Part shown: positions 1-5,136 of the stretch, one piece after another
Layout: each line of letters opens with the position of its first letter
How positions within the stretch are numbered: the first letter of the stretch is position 1
Assembly (NCBI GenBank): GCA_018678395.1
Contig: JAHHMJ010000541.1
Span: 1-5,136 of the forward strand
Length of the DNA stretch: 5,136 nucleotides
Source of the DNA: Gemmatimonadota bacterium
Lineage (GTDB): Bacteria > Gemmatimonadota > Gemmatimonadetes > Longimicrobiales > Gaopeijiaceae
Direction of reading: 5' to 3'
The notes under the pieces: model-generated
Databases searched by the model: none
What the model was told of the DNA's origin: nothing
What the model saw: only the letters and a program-made list of their open reading frames with translations
Program-made: the position numbers and the translations under genes

Positions 1-1
1 C

Positions 2-3000
2 GTGGACGCAATCCAGGAGTCCGAGGGGGTGTACTTCCTTCCGCCGCTGGCACCGAGCAATCCGTCGCCGGTCGGGGACTTCAACCCGGACCTTTCGCCC
101 GGAGCGTTCGTCTGCGAGCTCGACCAGCTCGGGCTGTCGGGCCAGTGCGTCTCGGGCGACCCGATCGCCGATTTCGCCCCGGGCTCCTTCAGCGTCGGCA
201 ATGGTCAGTACCAGTTGTCGTGGGACACGGACGGCCCCGAAACCGGCCGGTTCAACACCAACCGGTTCTATCGGCTGAACGTCACCGTGGGCGACCAGGT
301 GGTCGGGTCGATCGACCTCGACCCGCAGAATCCCAACGGACCCGGCCAGTCGAACGCCGACGCCTACGCATTCCGTGTGGGCGAGACGATCCCCATCAAG
401 GTGTGGTTGGGCCTCGAGGTCCTGTGCACCGGGCAGGGCTTCGTGACCGAGTGCATCACCGGCGCGATCATCGACCAGACCGGGGCGAGCCTGGCGCTGA
501 CCAGCAACGGACCGCAGTTGGGACTCGACGTGAGTCCCAATTCCCTGCCCGGCTCGACGCCGGTCGTGACCGCGGTTCTGGAACGCATCGACCCGGCGCT
601 CTACCTCCAGCTGACCGGTGAGGAGTGCATCCCGCTCTTCGACGCGCCGCAGTTCGGTGCGTGTTTCCGGATCACGACGTACCCGGACGTTCCCGACGGT
701 TCGCTCGTGAACCCCGCACTGGTGTCGATCTGCGAGACCACGAGCTCTTTCGGGCTCACGCCTGCGCAGCAGAGCACGCTGAACATGATCCGCTACGAGG
801 CCGGGACCTACGAGGCGCTGGTCGACGCGGTCGGCAACTGCCCGGTCCAGACGGCCGGCATGCTCCCCGTCCCGGAGGGAGGCATCGCCCGCTTCGCCGC
901 CCAAGGTCTGAACCAGATCGCGGCGTGGTTGATGCCCCAGCAGGCCCACGCGCAGGTCCAGCGCCCGATTCGACTCGGCGCCTTCACCTCGTCGTTCAGC
1001 AACTTCCGCTTCGCCCTGCCCGGCGTGATGATCCCGACCGACGGGGTCGGAGCCGTGATCCAGGACGGCGCACCGAACGTGATCGACGCCTCGGTGACCG
1101 TCCGGGACTACCTCGGCAACCCGGTGCCGGGTGCGATGGTGGACTTCTCCACGGCAGACGGCACGCCCTCTCCGACGACCGCGACGACCGGAAGCGACGG
1201 GGTCGCCCGCACGCAGTGGACGGTGGACGTGTCGAGCCCCGGGACGAAGACGCTGACGGCATCCGCCCTCGGTCTCGTGAGCGTGTCGCCGCCCGACGAG
1301 CAGTCGAACGCCGGCTTCCTGGCGACCGAGTCCGTGACGATCGACGTCACCGTGGTCGGTCCGCCGGCGGCGCTCACGCAGAATCCGACGGGCACCCTCT
1401 CCGGCACCGCCGGTACGCCCGTCGGCGATCTGAGCGTGACCGTCTTCGACGATGCCGGGAACCCGATCTCGGGGGCCGGCGTCACCTGGACCGGTGACGG
1501 TACGGTCGTGGGGGGAACCACCACGGGCTCCGACGGCAGCGCCACGGGCACGTGGACGCTCGGCCAGACCTCCGGGCCCAACACGGTCACCGCCAACGTC
1601 GGGTCGCTGAGCGTCGACTTCACCGCGAACGGGGCGGCGGGACCGGCCGTGACGCCGACCTACTCGACCGTACCGCCGTCCGGCACGGCCGGGCTGGGAC
1701 TGCCGCCGATCACGGTGACGGTCGTAGACCAGTTCGGGAACCCCCGCGAGGGGGACGCGGTCACGTGGACCGTCACCAGCGGGGGCGGATCGATCTCCGC
1801 GAGCTCGACAGCGACCGGGGCGGACGGCACCTCGGCCGTGACGTGGACGCTCGGCCAGGCCGTCGGCTCGAACGCGTTGCGTGTCGAGGTGGCGGGACCG
1901 ACCCAGCCCTTCACCCAGGACTTCACGGTGCAGGGACTGGTCGGGGCGGCGGTCCAGCCGGTCACGACGACGGGCGACGGCCAGACTGGTACGGTGGGAC
2001 AGCCGCTGGCGTCCCCTCTCACGATCCTCGTGACCGATCAGTTCGGGAACCCGCGCGCGGGTGAGGACGTGTCCTGGAGCGACGGGGCCTCGACCACCAC
2101 GGTGCCCACGGACGCGTCGGGGTTGAGCAGCTATTCGTGGACCCTCGGCACGGTTGCCGGCTCGCAGAGCGCCTCCGCGAGCGTCGGTTCGTTCAGCCCG
2201 GTCTCGTTCACGGCCACGGCGAACCCGGGGGCCGCGGCGAACCTCGCTTCGTCCGGTGCCGGCGGGACCTACCCGATCGGCTCGACCGTGAGCGACCTCC
2301 AGATCACGGTGACCGACGCCTTCGGCAACCCGGTACCGGGTGACGCGGTCTCGTGGGTCGTGACCGGGGGCGGCGGATCGATCGTCGGCGATGCGACCGC
2401 GGATGCCGCGGGTGTCGCCACGGCCGCATGGACGCTCGGATCGATCCCGGGGCTGAACACCGCGACCGCCTCGGTCGGGGCCCTGACCGCCGACTTCACC
2501 GCCACAGGCGAGTGCTTCCCCGGCTACGGCGTCGCCCAGGTGGACGGGACGTTCAACCCGACCGAATGGGCATGCGCGTCGTCGTTCGACTTCGAGGCCA
2601 ACATCTCGGGCGGCAGCACGCCCGCCACGGTCTTCTGGCAGAACGACGGTACGAACCTCTACATGGCGGTGCGCATTCTGCAGAACTCGCTGGACAAGGT
2701 GAACACGCTGCGCATCGACATCGACAGCGACGGCGATGGCGTGGCGGAGCGGAACGACGACGTCATCGGTGTCGACGACGAGACCGGCTTCTTCGATCGT
2801 CACCTGACGCAGCGGTGCGTGAACAGTGGTCAGGCCAGTTGCGGCAACGACGACACCAGCGCCGACGGTGCCGGTGCCGTGGACAACGACGGCACCTTCA
2901 CCGTGTTCGAGCTGGTCCACCCGCTGAACAGCGGGGAATCGACCGACCTGGCCGTCGGCACCGGCGACACCTTCGGGTTCTTCCTGTCGCTCCAGAGCGG

Positions 3001-3073
3001 CAACGGCGCCCAGGGCAACACCCAGGTGCCGGCCTTCCGGGTCTACCAGGACTTCACGGTGGTGGGCTTCTAG
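2..3073 (+). CDS. Large exported protein with five Big_1-like Ig repeats and a C-terminal CBM9/DOMON-like domain (5' partial)
   Basis: The frame is open from the left edge and ends at TAG 3071-3073, giving 1023 visible residues. The GTG at base 2 has no visible context as a start, and no signal peptide is present, so the true N-terminus is probably upstream. Domains, counted from base 2: residues 1-340 form a beta-rich module with eight Cys and a 'FRVGETIPIKVWL' strand at 124-136. Residues about 346-836 hold five Ig-like repeats with 'GNP' at 372, 486, 579, 682 and 775 and a 'W-T-[LV]' strand 31-36 residues later; they have no Cys. Residues 837-1023 resemble a CBM9/DOMON-like sandwich: 'DGTFNPTEW' at 848-856, an Asp-rich loop 'DIDSDGDGVAE' at 906-916 suited to Ca2+, 'FELVHPL' at 969-975, and four Cys. 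Such repeats usually form rigid stalks in surface proteins, so I infer a secreted adhesin or glycan-binding role. The ligand is unknown. No LPXTG, PEP-CTERM or type IX sorting tail is visible. Confidence 0.9.
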   Translation: MDAIQESEGVYFLPPLAPSNPSPVGDFNPDLSPGAFVCELDQLGLSGQCVSGDPIADFAPGSFSVGNGQYQLSWDTDGPETGRFNTNRFYRLNVTVGDQVVGSIDLDPQNPNGPGQSNADAYAFRVGETIPIKVWLGLEVLCTGQGFVTECITGAIIDQTGASLALTSNGPQLGLDVSPNSLPGSTPVVTAVLERIDPALYLQLTGEECIPLFDAPQFGACFRITTYPDVPDGSLVNPALVSICETTSSFGLTPAQQSTLNMIRYEAGTYEALVDAVGNCPVQTAGMLPVPEGGIARFAAQGLNQIAAWLMPQQAHAQVQRPIRLGAFTSSFSNFRFALPGVMIPTDGVGAVIQDGAPNVIDASVTVRDYLGNPVPGAMVDFSTADGTPSPTTATTGSDGVARTQWTVDVSSPGTKTLTASALGLVSVSPPDEQSNAGFLATESVTIDVTVVGPPAALTQNPTGTLSGTAGTPVGDLSVTVFDDAGNPISGAGVTWTGDGTVVGGTTTGSDGSATGTWTLGQTSGPNTVTANVGSLSVDFTANGAAGPAVTPTYSTVPPSGTAGLGLPPITVTVVDQFGNPREGDAVTWTVTSGGGSISASSTATGADGTSAVTWTLGQAVGSNALRVEVAGPTQPFTQDFTVQGLVGAAVQPVTTTGDGQTGTVGQPLASPLTILVTDQFGNPRAGEDVSWSDGASTTTVPTDASGLSSYSWTLGTVAGSQSASASVGSFSPVSFTATANPGAAANLASSGAGGTYPIGSTVSDLQITVTDAFGNPVPGDAVSWVVTGGGGSIVGDATADAAGVATAAWTLGSIPGLNTATASVGALTADFTATGECFPGYGVAQVDGTFNPTEWACASSFDFEANISGGSTPATVFWQNDGTNLYMAVRILQNSLDKVNTLRIDIDSDGDGVAERNDDVIGVDDETGFFDRHLTQRCVNSGQASCGNDDTSADGAGAVDNDGTFTVFELVHPLNSGESTDLAVGTGDTFGFFLSLQSGNGAQGNTQVPAFRVYQDFTVVGF
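1037..2509 (+). repeat. Five tandem Big_1/invasin-like Ig domain repeats (coding repeats)
   Basis: Approximate units in residues of the large protein: 346-452, 453-546, 547-647, 648-742 and 743-836. Units 2-5 open with a G/P/A-rich linker (GPPAAL, GPAV, GAAV, GAAANL). All units then have a 'V-x-V-x-D-x-x-G-N-P' strand, an 'A/D-V-x-W/F' strand, a glycine-rich turn, a 'T/A-x-x-x-G' turn and a 'W-T-L-G' strand (W-T-V in unit 1). Unit 1 is the most divergent and carries extra sequence after its last strand. Some DNA is nearly identical between units: an 18-bp match at 1550-1567 and 1841-1858, and 'cagttcgggaaccc' at 1730-1743 and 2039-2052. This pattern is typical of Ig repeats that expand by internal duplication. 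Unit boundaries are estimates. Confidence 0.85.
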
Positions 3074-3111
3074 ACGCCGACGCACCACCGCCGACCGAAG
3101 CATCGCAGGGG

Positions 3112-3143
3112 GAGGGCGCCGTCCGATTGCGGGCGGCGCCCTC
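3112..3143 (+). terminator. Strong GC-rich hairpin in convergent intergenic region, probable terminator
   Basis: Bases 3112-3125 pair with 3130-3143 to give a 14-bp stem, perfect apart from one T·G wobble (3122/3133), closed by an ATTG tetraloop. The stem starts 38 nt after the stop of the large Ig-repeat gene and sits between two converging genes, which is where a terminator is expected. There is no T-tract on either strand (only 'gcttg' follows on +), so classic Rho-independent termination is not proven. The structure may stop transcription inefficiently or protect the 3' end of the transcript. Being symmetric, it could serve the minus-strand gene as well. Confidence 0.6.
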
Positions 3144-3195
3144 GCTTGCGCCGGACAGCAGAGACACGAGGCAGACCGTGGCAGCGCGCCGCGTC

Positions 3196-3266
3196 GCCCC
3201 CCCCGACCAGCTGGCACTGCCGCTCTGAGAAGACCGGGCCAGCACGTCGTCCGTCCTCCGGGGGGC
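3196..3266 (-). other. Possible nested secondary structure just downstream of the cytochrome gene
   Basis: GCCCCCC at 3196-3202 can pair with GGGGGGC at 3260-3266. Inside this, GCTGGC at 3210-3215 can pair with GCCAGC at 3238-3243. On the minus strand the structure would begin 9 nt after the cytochrome stop codon, which suits a 3' end element. The loops are long and homopolymer pairing is easy by chance in such GC-rich DNA, so support is weak. Confidence 0.2.
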
Positions 3267-3275
3267 GGGCCGACA

Positions 3276-3926
3276 TCACCGGTTCGCGTCGTCCACCCTG
3301 CAGCGACCTCTTTCGCCCTGCCGTCGCTGCCCGTCGGCGGAGGCCGCGTCCCCACCACGCATCCGCATCATTCCCATCGGGTCTTCAGCTTCGCCCCCGC
3401 CCCGTCCCCGCCTCATACGGATGGGGCGCTGGACGTCCTCCGAGCTCGCCAGGCTCCAGATGTAGCGCGTCGCGGCCTCGAGCATCGGCGCAGGCAGCGG
3501 CTGTGGAGGCATGAGCCCGAACCGCTCGACGGCGCGCTCGGGCAGAATCGAGTGCTCGGCGTTCGGACCCGGCGCATACTCGAGCACGTGGGCGACCGCC
3601 CCGTCGACGGCATCGAAAGTCTCGCGCAGATGCCGCGCCAGATGCGTCAGCGGCGGCGCCTTCAGCGGTGGGGGATCCATGGAGTGGCACTCCCCGCAGA
3701 TCTGCTCGGTGATCTCCTGGCCCGTGAGACCGGCGACGAGAACCTCGTCCGACGGCGCCTCATCGATCCCGAGGCCGGTCCGATCGGCTGGTGCGACGTC
3801 GGCTGCCGGGGCTTCCGAGGCCGGAGTGGGCGTGACCGGGGCGGGATCGGGGGTGGTGCACGCCGACTGTAGCGCGAGCGCACACACGACCCCCGCGGCG
3901 ATGAGTGCCGGTTGACGTGAGGACAT
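3276..3926 (-). CDS. Monoheme c-type cytochrome, probable lipoprotein, with Arg/Gly/Met-rich tail
   Basis: The product has 216 residues and ends in TGA. ATG at 3926 is chosen because a GGGAGG Shine-Dalgarno site lies 7 nt upstream; a TTG five codons earlier would overlap that site. Residues 5-22 are hydrophobic and lead to 'LQSAC' (Cys23), a lipobox-like site although Gln at -3 is not consensus. A Pro/Ala/Thr-rich linker at 24-60 is typical of tethered periplasmic domains. The heme-binding motif is 'CGECH' at 77-81, with His81 as proximal ligand. The 'MPP' at 139-141, followed by a helix with 'YIWSL' at 155-159, matches the usual distal Met and C-terminal helix of class I cytochromes c. I therefore infer a membrane-tethered electron carrier outside the cytoplasm. 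Residues 160-216 form a charged low-complexity tail with 'MRRGRGGG' and 'MGMMRMRGG', not part of the usual fold. No redox partner gene is in view. Confidence 0.88.
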   Translation of the reverse strand: MSSRQPALIAAGVVCALALQSACTTPDPAPVTPTPASEAPAADVAPADRTGLGIDEAPSDEVLVAGLTGQEITEQICGECHSMDPPPLKAPPLTHLARHLRETFDAVDGAVAHVLEYAPGPNAEHSILPERAVERFGLMPPQPLPAPMLEAATRYIWSLASSEDVQRPIRMRRGRGGGEAEDPMGMMRMRGGDAASADGQRRQGERGRCRVDDANR

Positions 3927-3933
3927 GACAGAA

Positions 3934-3939
3934 CCTCCC
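3934..3939 (-). promoter_or_regulatory. Shine-Dalgarno site of the cytochrome gene
   Basis: On the minus strand the sequence reads GGGAGG, followed by 7 nt and then the ATG at 3926. This is a near-perfect anti-16S match at standard spacing. It decides the start in favour of that ATG over the in-frame TTG at 3941, whose first codons contain the site. Confidence 0.8.
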
Positions 3940-4092
3940 AACGAAGGCCGGGGGAGGGTCGTCAGGGTGCGGGGAGCAGCATCGAAATCTGTCCCCTCTG
4001 AAGTGAGATGTGCACGGGGGGGACTTCGTTAACCGGGGCCGCCCGTCAGCGTCGCCCCCGCACACCGGTGGCCCGCCTTCAGCCGAAGTGTG

Positions 4093-4098
4093 TAGACT
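4093..4098 (+). promoter_or_regulatory. Candidate -10 box (TAGACT) upstream of the DUF188 gene
   Basis: TAGACT fits the TAnnnT pattern of a housekeeping -10 element and lies in a slightly less GC-rich patch of the divergent intergenic region. It would place the transcript start near 4105, leaving a leader of about 26 nt before the ATG at 4131. No recognisable -35 hexamer lies 16-18 bp upstream, so this is only a weak prediction. Confidence 0.3.
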
Positions 4099-4130
4099 CC
4101 GGCGTCCCCGCTACCCCGAGCCGCCGCCTC

Positions 4131-4589
4131 ATGACCCTCTGGATCGACGCCGACGCCACGCCCCGCGACGTGAAGGAAATCGTCTTTCGCGCCGCGCTTC
4201 GTCTCGAGCTCGCCACCGTGCTCGTGGCCAACGCGCGCATGGCGACCCCCGCGAACAACCCCTTCGTCACCGCGGTGCGCGTCGGCGGCGGACCGGACGT
4301 GGCGGATCAGTACATCGTCGACGAAGCCGTCGAGGGGGACCTGGCCGTCACTGCCGACATCCCGCTGGCCGCCCAGCTGGTCGAGAAGGGCGTGATCGCG
4401 ATCGACCCCCGTGGCGAACTCTTCACCGAGGCCAACATCGGCGAGCGTCTCTCGGTACGGGACTTCATGCAGGGGCTTCGCGACACCGGGGTCGAGACCG
4501 GGGGGCCCCGGGCCTGGAGTCAGCGAGACAAGCAGGCCTTCGCCAACGCCCTGGATCGGACGCTGACGCGGATGCTGCGCGCGCGCTGA
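4131..4589 (+). CDS. yaiI: YaiI/YqxD family protein (DUF188, UPF0178), PIN-like fold
   Basis: This 152-residue protein matches the length and motifs of E. coli YaiI as I remember them. The N-terminal 'WIDADATP' (4-11) corresponds to the family's 'VDADACP'. Then come 'LVAN' (31-34), 'GPDVADQYIV' (54-63), 'DLAVTADIPLA' (70-80), 'DPRGE' (92-96), 'RDFM' (110-113), 'TGGP' (123-126) and 'SQRDKQAF' (130-137). The family is usually grouped with PIN-like folds, so the conserved Asp residues (D6, D8, D70, D75 or D76 region) could bind metal in a nuclease-like site, but no activity is established. There is no signal peptide, so it should be cytoplasmic. The ATG at 4131 is chosen because family members begin with Met directly before this strand; an in-frame ATG at 4008 would add 41 unrelated residues. 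No clear Shine-Dalgarno site precedes it. The gene diverges from the cytochrome gene and stands alone. One oddity is Thr10, where relatives have Cys. Confidence 0.93.
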   Translation: MTLWIDADATPRDVKEIVFRAALRLELATVLVANARMATPANNPFVTAVRVGGGPDVADQYIVDEAVEGDLAVTADIPLAAQLVEKGVIAIDPRGELFTEANIGERLSVRDFMQGLRDTGVETGGPRAWSQRDKQAFANALDRTLTRMLRAR

Positions 4590-4628
4590 GGTCGAACCGG
4601 TCGGTCGTTCCGGACGGGTCGTCCCGAC

Positions 4629-5136
4629 TCAGTCGCCCCCGCTCGCCCGCTCCGCCCGGAGGATGATGCGGTCGTCCTGGGCCCTGCCCAGCATCCGCAC
4701 CGCCCTCCCGTCGTCATCGAACTCGAATTCCCAGAAGCCCCCGCTGGGGCCGTCCACCTCGGCCGAGGCGAGCTCGCCCATCAGGAGCGTCCCGGTGTCG
4801 AAGATGCCCTCGGCCCGGGGCAGCAGGATTCCCTGCACCGACTCGACGTCGGTGACCCAGAACTTGGCGAGAAGCGGGTCCACGAAGATCAGCCGCCCCT
4901 CCGCGTCGTGCTCGATCGAGATCGTGTACGGCTCCTGGGCCATCGCCACCATCTCGCGGACGGCGCCGGCCATCTCGGGGGTCATCATCTCGAGTTGCGC
5001 CTCCATGACCGAAAGGGGCGGCATGGCCGCGCTCTGATCGATCGTCCACTCCCCCACGTACCGCTGGGCATCCTCGGCCTCGACCGTCATCACGTAGCCG
5101 GGGTCCACCCCGATCGGCACCGACACGCGGTTGTGC
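4629..5136 (-). CDS. C-terminal part of an unidentified protein (5' partial, runs off the right edge)
   Basis: The frame ends in TGA at 4629-4631 and is open to the window edge, giving 168 visible residues starting HNRVSVPIG. A GTG at 5126 could be a start, but it sits inside an open frame with no visible ribosome-binding site, so I treat the gene as partial. After 'VMTVEAEDAQ', a 'YVGEW' strand (26-30 from the edge) opens what looks like a small beta-barrel or sheet domain. A Met/Glu-rich amphipathic helix (about 38-65) is followed by paired strands ending in 'FWEFEFDDDGRAVRM' and 'RIILRAERA'. There are no Cys. The pattern 'YVGxW … EGRLIF … EFEFDDDGRAV' recalls the lipocalin-like or DUF3471-like C-terminal domains attached to serine hydrolases and similar enzymes, but I cannot assign a family. 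It converges on the DUF188 gene with a 39-bp gap and no clear terminator hairpin. Confidence 0.7.
   Translation of the reverse strand, partial: HNRVSVPIGVDPGYVMTVEAEDAQRYVGEWTIDQSAAMPPLSVMEAQLEMMTPEMAGAVREMVAMAQEPYTISIEHDAEGRLIFVDPLLAKFWVTDVESVQGILLPRAEGIFDTGTLLMGELASAEVDGPSGGFWEFEFDDDGRAVRMLGRAQDDRIILRAERASGGD

Noticed and set aside
625..1497. Long Arg-rich open frame in a second frame within the large gene
   Set aside because: The Arg/Pro-rich composition is the usual artefact of out-of-frame reading of GC-rich DNA. The first frame has coherent domains and repeats throughout.
1108..1623. Minus-strand open frame of 171 residues opposite the Ig repeats
   Set aside because: It mirrors the Val/Thr/Pro-rich codons of the sense strand and has no start context or recognisable domain.
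1037..2509. Repeats considered as a CRISPR array or mobile-element repeat
   Set aside because: The periodicity is about 280-340 bp, in frame and diverged at the DNA level, and it encodes Ig folds. There are no short identical repeats with unique spacers.
3511..3915. Plus-strand open frame opposite the cytochrome gene
   Set aside because: It is an antisense shadow. The minus strand has a ribosome-binding site, export leader, CxxCH and MPP motifs, whereas the plus-strand product is Ser/Ala-rich and motif-free.
3940..4030. Inverted repeat AACGAAG (3940-3946) and CTTCGTT (4024-4030) in the divergent intergenic region
   Set aside because: Seven base pairs separated by 77 nt is easily explained by chance, and one arm overlaps the sequence just upstream of the cytochrome Shine-Dalgarno site. 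There is no further operator-like symmetry.
4008..4130. In-frame upstream ATG (4008) that would lengthen the DUF188 protein by 41 residues
   Set aside because: The extension is Pro/Arg-rich, unlike the family, and the ATG at 4131 gives exactly the usual 152 residues. The candidate -10 box also lies inside the extension.
4590..4628. Possible terminator between the DUF188 gene and the right-edge gene
   Set aside because: Only 4-bp stems such as CGGG/CCCG can be drawn, with no T-run, so this is not distinguishable from background in GC-rich DNA.

Overview
This window looks like ordinary chromosomal DNA from a high-GC, environmental, Gram-negative-type bacterium. Three things suggest this: strongly GC-biased third codon positions, a very large secreted protein built from tandem invasin-like Ig domains, and a c-type cytochrome with a lipoprotein-like leader. 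The mix of an 'FRVGET-IPIKV' beta module with 'GNP…WTLG' Ig repeats reminds me of extracellular proteins from Gemmatimonadota. That lineage assignment is from memory and is tentative. There is no rRNA, tRNA, CRISPR array, transposase, integrase or other mobile-element signature.

Layout. (1) Bases 2-3073 (+) encode the last 1023 residues of a large exported multidomain protein whose beginning lies upstream of the window. It has a cysteine-rich N-terminal beta module, five tandem Big_1-like Ig repeats and a C-terminal CBM9/DOMON-like domain with a Ca-binding-type Asp loop. (2) Bases 3074-3275 are a convergent intergenic region with a strong 14-bp stem hairpin (3112-3143), probably a terminator. 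(3) Bases 3276-3926 (-) encode a 216-residue monoheme c-type cytochrome with a probable lipoprotein leader and an odd Arg/Gly/Met-rich tail. (4) Bases 3927-4130 are a divergent intergenic region carrying the cytochrome's clear Shine-Dalgarno site and a weak candidate -10 box for the next gene. (5) Bases 4131-4589 (+) encode a full-length YaiI/YqxD (DUF188, UPF0178) protein. (6) From base 4629 to the right edge (-) lies the C-terminal part of an unidentified protein that runs off the window.

The genes alternate in strand (+, -, +, -). None can share an operon with a neighbour in view, and nothing suggests they work in one pathway. The first two act outside the cytoplasm (surface or matrix binding; electron transfer). 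YaiI-family proteins are cytoplasmic. I found no convincing evidence of a new multi-gene system. The most interesting items are the architecture of the large protein, the cytochrome's tail, and the Thr that replaces the usual motif Cys in the DUF188 protein.
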